Shown here: piece by piece, positions 12,794 to 14,902 of the stretch
Layout of the letters: the number at the start of each line of letters is the position of its first letter
Numbering within the stretch: the stretch's first letter is position 1
From: Lutacidiplasma sp049802875
GTDB lineage: Archaea; Thermoplasmatota; Thermoplasmata; Lutacidiplasmatales; UBA184
Direction: 5' to 3'
DNA: 14,902 bases
Assembly: GCA_049802875.1 (NCBI GenBank)
Contig: JBARNH010000049.1
Coordinates: forward strand, 1 to 14,902
The notes under the pieces: model-generated
Seen by the model: only the letters and a program-made list of their open reading frames with translations
The model's database searches: none
Told to the model about the DNA's origin: nothing
Position numbers and translations under genes: made by a program

Positions 12794-14337
12794 ACGGGGC
12801 GGATCGAGCGCGGCGAAGAGTACGGGCCCGGCTTCCTTAGCGTGGTAATAGACTCCCGAAGCATGAACCCCCGGCGCTGCCCCGAACGGCGCTCGCGAGC
12901 GATGTCGAAAGCTTCGACATCAAATCCTACCTGCACGGCGAGACGAGCGAAGATCATGTCTCCCGGAATGTAGGTTCCGGCGATTAGAGAATCCCCGTTT
13001 ACGACCACAAAACGGCCGCCTGGTTTGAGGGTCTTGTAGACGTTCTGGACGACCGGGACGAGATCATCGAAATACTTCGTCACGATTGCGGCCATGTCGT
13101 CGCGGCGATACGCGCCCTTAGCGTCGATATTTCTCGACACGCTCTTCGTCATAGAACTTAGCCACTCATCCGAACGAACGAAATCGGAGGGCTTGTGATC
13201 TGCCGCCGTGCTTCTTGGGATGTTATCACATGCCACCATGGAAGCCCGCAGTTGGGCCAACTCCTCATATGAGTGGATGAAGTCCAGCCAAGCAAGATCG
13301 ATCTTGTAATTCATCACGTAGTCCATCCCGTTCACGTACGGTGGGCTAGTGATCGCAAGATCCACAGTCTCGCTTCGAAGCTTCACCACAGCCGAACTCC
13401 CCAAGTGAATCTGGGGGCTCGGGCCCCACTTTTCGGGTGTTCTCTGGAGTAGGCGAAGGTCGTCTCTGACTCGTCCAGCGTAAGATCGGAACAGGTCATA
13501 CGGCGTGTCGACGGTCAGCCCGAGTTTGCGGGTGTAGCCGAGGCAAGGAGCGCGCTTGAGATTGCTACAGTCAATCAGAATGCTTGCGAACACGAGCTTA
13601 AGGAGTGTCTTGACTGAGCCATCCTTCTCTGACCAAACATTCTCCTTTAGCCTTAGGAGTGAGCGCAGGACATCTTTCTCAAACTGGCGGTCTGTCTCCT
13701 TCAGGAAGGGTTTGGCTAGTGTTGGGTCTGCCCGGACCCTTGTGACGTTCAGCGCGGCCTTCCAAAACACCTCGGGGTCGGTCTCCCACTCCGACTTGGC
13801 CCCAGCCACAAATGCGGCCACCGGCATCATATCAACCCCTATCCCGAGGGCTCCGAGCGAGCGGGCGGTTACTGGAACCGTCCCGCTGCCGCAGAACGGA
13901 TCTAGGACTACAGAGCCGCGCTCGATCCCAAACCGTCGACAGGTAAGCTCCACGAATCCGGCAGAAAACCCCTGGACGTACGGCCACCACCGATGGACTG
14001 GGCGCTTCTCGTTCGGATTGAATTGGATCTCTCCGTTCTGACTTCCGACTCTGATCCCGAACTGTCTTTCGAACGCGCCCGAGAACCATTCCGGGCCTCT
14101 GAAGGAGGGGGGTGTCGGGCTACCCGTTGCAAACTGACTCAGGACCCAAAGCCCCCGGCCATGACGGGCAATCGTCTTGTCGGCCGCCAATCGCTCCACC
14201 CGATGGGCGACATTGTCGGGGGACAGGCTGGTAACCGTGGCGAGTTGCTTCAGAGTGATGCCCGTCATCCCGGCTCGGCCAATGGCGCTGGTAACGGGAT
14301 CGAGCTCGACCTCTGCTCGGGAGGCGGGAGGGCACAT
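12760..14337 (-). CDS. SAM-dependent DNA methyltransferase (amino-group type)
   Basis: The enzyme would transfer a methyl group from S-adenosylmethionine to the exocyclic amino group of cytosine (N4) or adenine (N6). Residues 146-153 are DPFCGSGT (SAM-binding motif I) and 331-334 are SPPY in LAITSPPY (catalytic motif IV). LKPGGRFVVVNGDS (437-450) is a later core strand. SPPY leans towards N4-cytosine, but N6-adenine is not excluded. Residues ~24-65 (TLKQLATVTSLS...) look like a winged helix-turn-helix, an unusual N-terminal addition that might give DNA binding or self-control of transcription. The ~175 residues between motifs I and IV could hold the target-recognition part. ATG14337 lies 31 bases from a TATA box. 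The gene is convergent with, and overlaps, the GIY-YIG nuclease, its presumed restriction partner. Confidence 0.88.
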   Translation of the reverse strand: MCPPASRAEVELDPVTSAIGRAGMTGITLKQLATVTSLSPDNVAHRVERLAADKTIARHGRGLWVLSQFATGSPTPPSFRGPEWFSGAFERQFGIRVGSQNGEIQFNPNEKRPVHRWWPYVQGFSAGFVELTCRRFGIERGSVVLDPFCGSGTVPVTARSLGALGIGVDMMPVAAFVAGAKSEWETDPEVFWKAALNVTRVRADPTLAKPFLKETDRQFEKDVLRSLLRLKENVWSEKDGSVKTLLKLVFASILIDCSNLKRAPCLGYTRKLGLTVDTPYDLFRSYAGRVRDDLRLLQRTPEKWGPSPQIHLGSSAVVKLRSETVDLAITSPPYVNGMDYVMNYKIDLAWLDFIHSYEELAQLRASMVACDNIPRSTAADHKPSDFVRSDEWLSSMTKSVSRNIDAKGAYRRDDMAAIVTKYFDDLVPVVQNVYKTLKPGGRFVVVNGDSLIAGTYIPGDMIFARLAVQVGFDVEAFDIARERRSGQRRGFMLRESITTLRKPGPYSSPRSIRPVHELEDFAPPN

Positions 14338-14361
14338 CGAGTCGCTGCGACGGCTCGCCGC

Positions 14362-14368
14362 ATATTAA
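14362..14368 (-). promoter_or_regulatory. TATA box of the methyltransferase gene
   Basis: TTAATAT on the minus strand is the strongest AT-rich box in the right part of the window. Its first base is 31 bases before ATG14337, consistent with a leaderless or nearly leaderless transcript. Confidence 0.6.
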
Positions 14369-14448
14369 GATGGAGGCCAAAACGGAAGGTGCTGGAGGCG
14401 TCTGGGGCGAGAGCGACAAACCTCCAAGGCGGCCGGCCGGACCACCCG

Positions 14449-14859
14449 TCATCCCTTGGCAGTTCGGGTACTCCGTTGCAAAAGAGAAACCCACGTAACC
14501 GCTTCCCGAATCGAGGGTAGCCGCTCCGATAGCGTCGCGAGGAAGACTTCGCTCAAGGGGGACTCGGGCAGCAGCCGTGCAGCCGCCGTCAAAGTTCCCC
14601 GGCTCAAACTGTCCCGAAAGGGATTGGGAGCCGTTTCCCAGCCGCCGAGGGCACTCGCGCCAATCGCTATCGGAATGAAATGGAGGCGAGGGGCATCGTT
14701 GGCCAAGGACGATCTTGTGGAGGTCGCGGCAGTCGGTACGCGTTTCGAGCGTCGGAGCCTTGGTCCAATCTCACGAGCTACCGCAGAATCGGGGTCACAC
14801 GCAGATTCCAGCGCATCGACTCCGTCTGCCATACCGGATCGTGAGAAACAGGCCGCCAC
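14449..14859 (-). CDS. uncertain 136-residue open frame
   Basis: This open frame (GTG14859) fills most of the final stretch upstream of the methyltransferase. It has no recognisable domain. A second minus-strand frame across the same bases is also open and looks equally protein-like, so coding is not established. There is no ribosome-binding site or TATA box in view. It may be a decayed gene, or non-coding DNA that stays open because of high GC content. Confidence 0.18.
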   Translation of the reverse strand: MAACFSRSGMADGVDALESACDPDSAVAREIGPRLRRSKRVPTAATSTRSSLANDAPRLHFIPIAIGASALGGWETAPNPFRDSLSRGTLTAAARLLPESPLSEVFLATLSERLPSIREAVTWVSLLQRSTRTAKG

Positions 14860-14902
14860 CTACCATAGAGAAATCGTCGACAAGCGTAACGCTGGTCTCG
14901 CC

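Noticed and set aside
1..14902. CRISPR array or cas genes
   Set aside because: No regularly spaced direct repeats and no Cas motifs were seen. The tandem CCCGTAA near 11254 is a single pair.

Overview
The window looks like GC-rich archaeal DNA, most likely from the Euryarchaeota/Thermoplasmatota side. The evidence is: a tRNA gene without an encoded CCA end; several AT-rich TATA-like boxes 29-31 bases upstream of GTG or ATG start codons, which implies leaderless transcripts; occasional GGAGG ribosome-binding sites; and HerA-type and integrase proteins of archaeal character. The lineage is an inference and no marker here fixes it. The layout is that of an integrated mobile element or defence island that begins at a tRNA gene.

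Left end (1-1530): tRNA-Arg(CCG) is followed directly by a complete tyrosine recombinase on the same strand. This is the classic arrangement for an element integrated at a tRNA 3' end. No second copy of the tRNA 3' end was found, so the other boundary probably lies outside the window.

Decayed zone (1530-3040): an intact RNase HI gene sits among gene fragments. These are a frame-broken zinc-ribbon remnant (1788-2042), the tail of a second RNase HI (2183-2347), and a helix-turn-helix (HTH) tail in a shifted frame just after the RNase HI stop.

Plus-strand defence cluster (3049-9770): a HerA-like ATPase; a long imperfect hairpin; a 55-residue protein; a DpnI-family methyl-directed endonuclease; a 687-residue fusion of a PLD-family nuclease domain to an SF3-helicase-like ATPase; and a HEPN-domain protein. 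A small two-helix membrane protein is divergent from DpnI, with a nested dyad between the two promoters.

Minus-strand pair (9933-10809): a putative second HEPN-like protein and a tiny zinc-ribbon protein overlap by 14 bases.

Right part (10810-14902): a GC-rich gap of about 1 kb holds a second, inverted copy of the zinc-ribbon remnant. It is followed by a convergent restriction-modification pair, a GIY-YIG nuclease (plus) and a SAM-dependent DNA methyltransferase (minus), whose 3' ends overlap by 34 bases. The last ~530 bases hold no gene I can support firmly.

Together the genes suggest layered defence. The GIY-YIG/methyltransferase pair would attack DNA lacking the host mark. The DpnI homologue would attack DNA carrying a foreign methyl mark. 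HerA, the PLD-ATPase and the HEPN proteins would supply nucleolytic or abortive responses. The PLD-SF3 fusion with HerA, DpnI and HEPN neighbours is the best candidate for an undescribed system.
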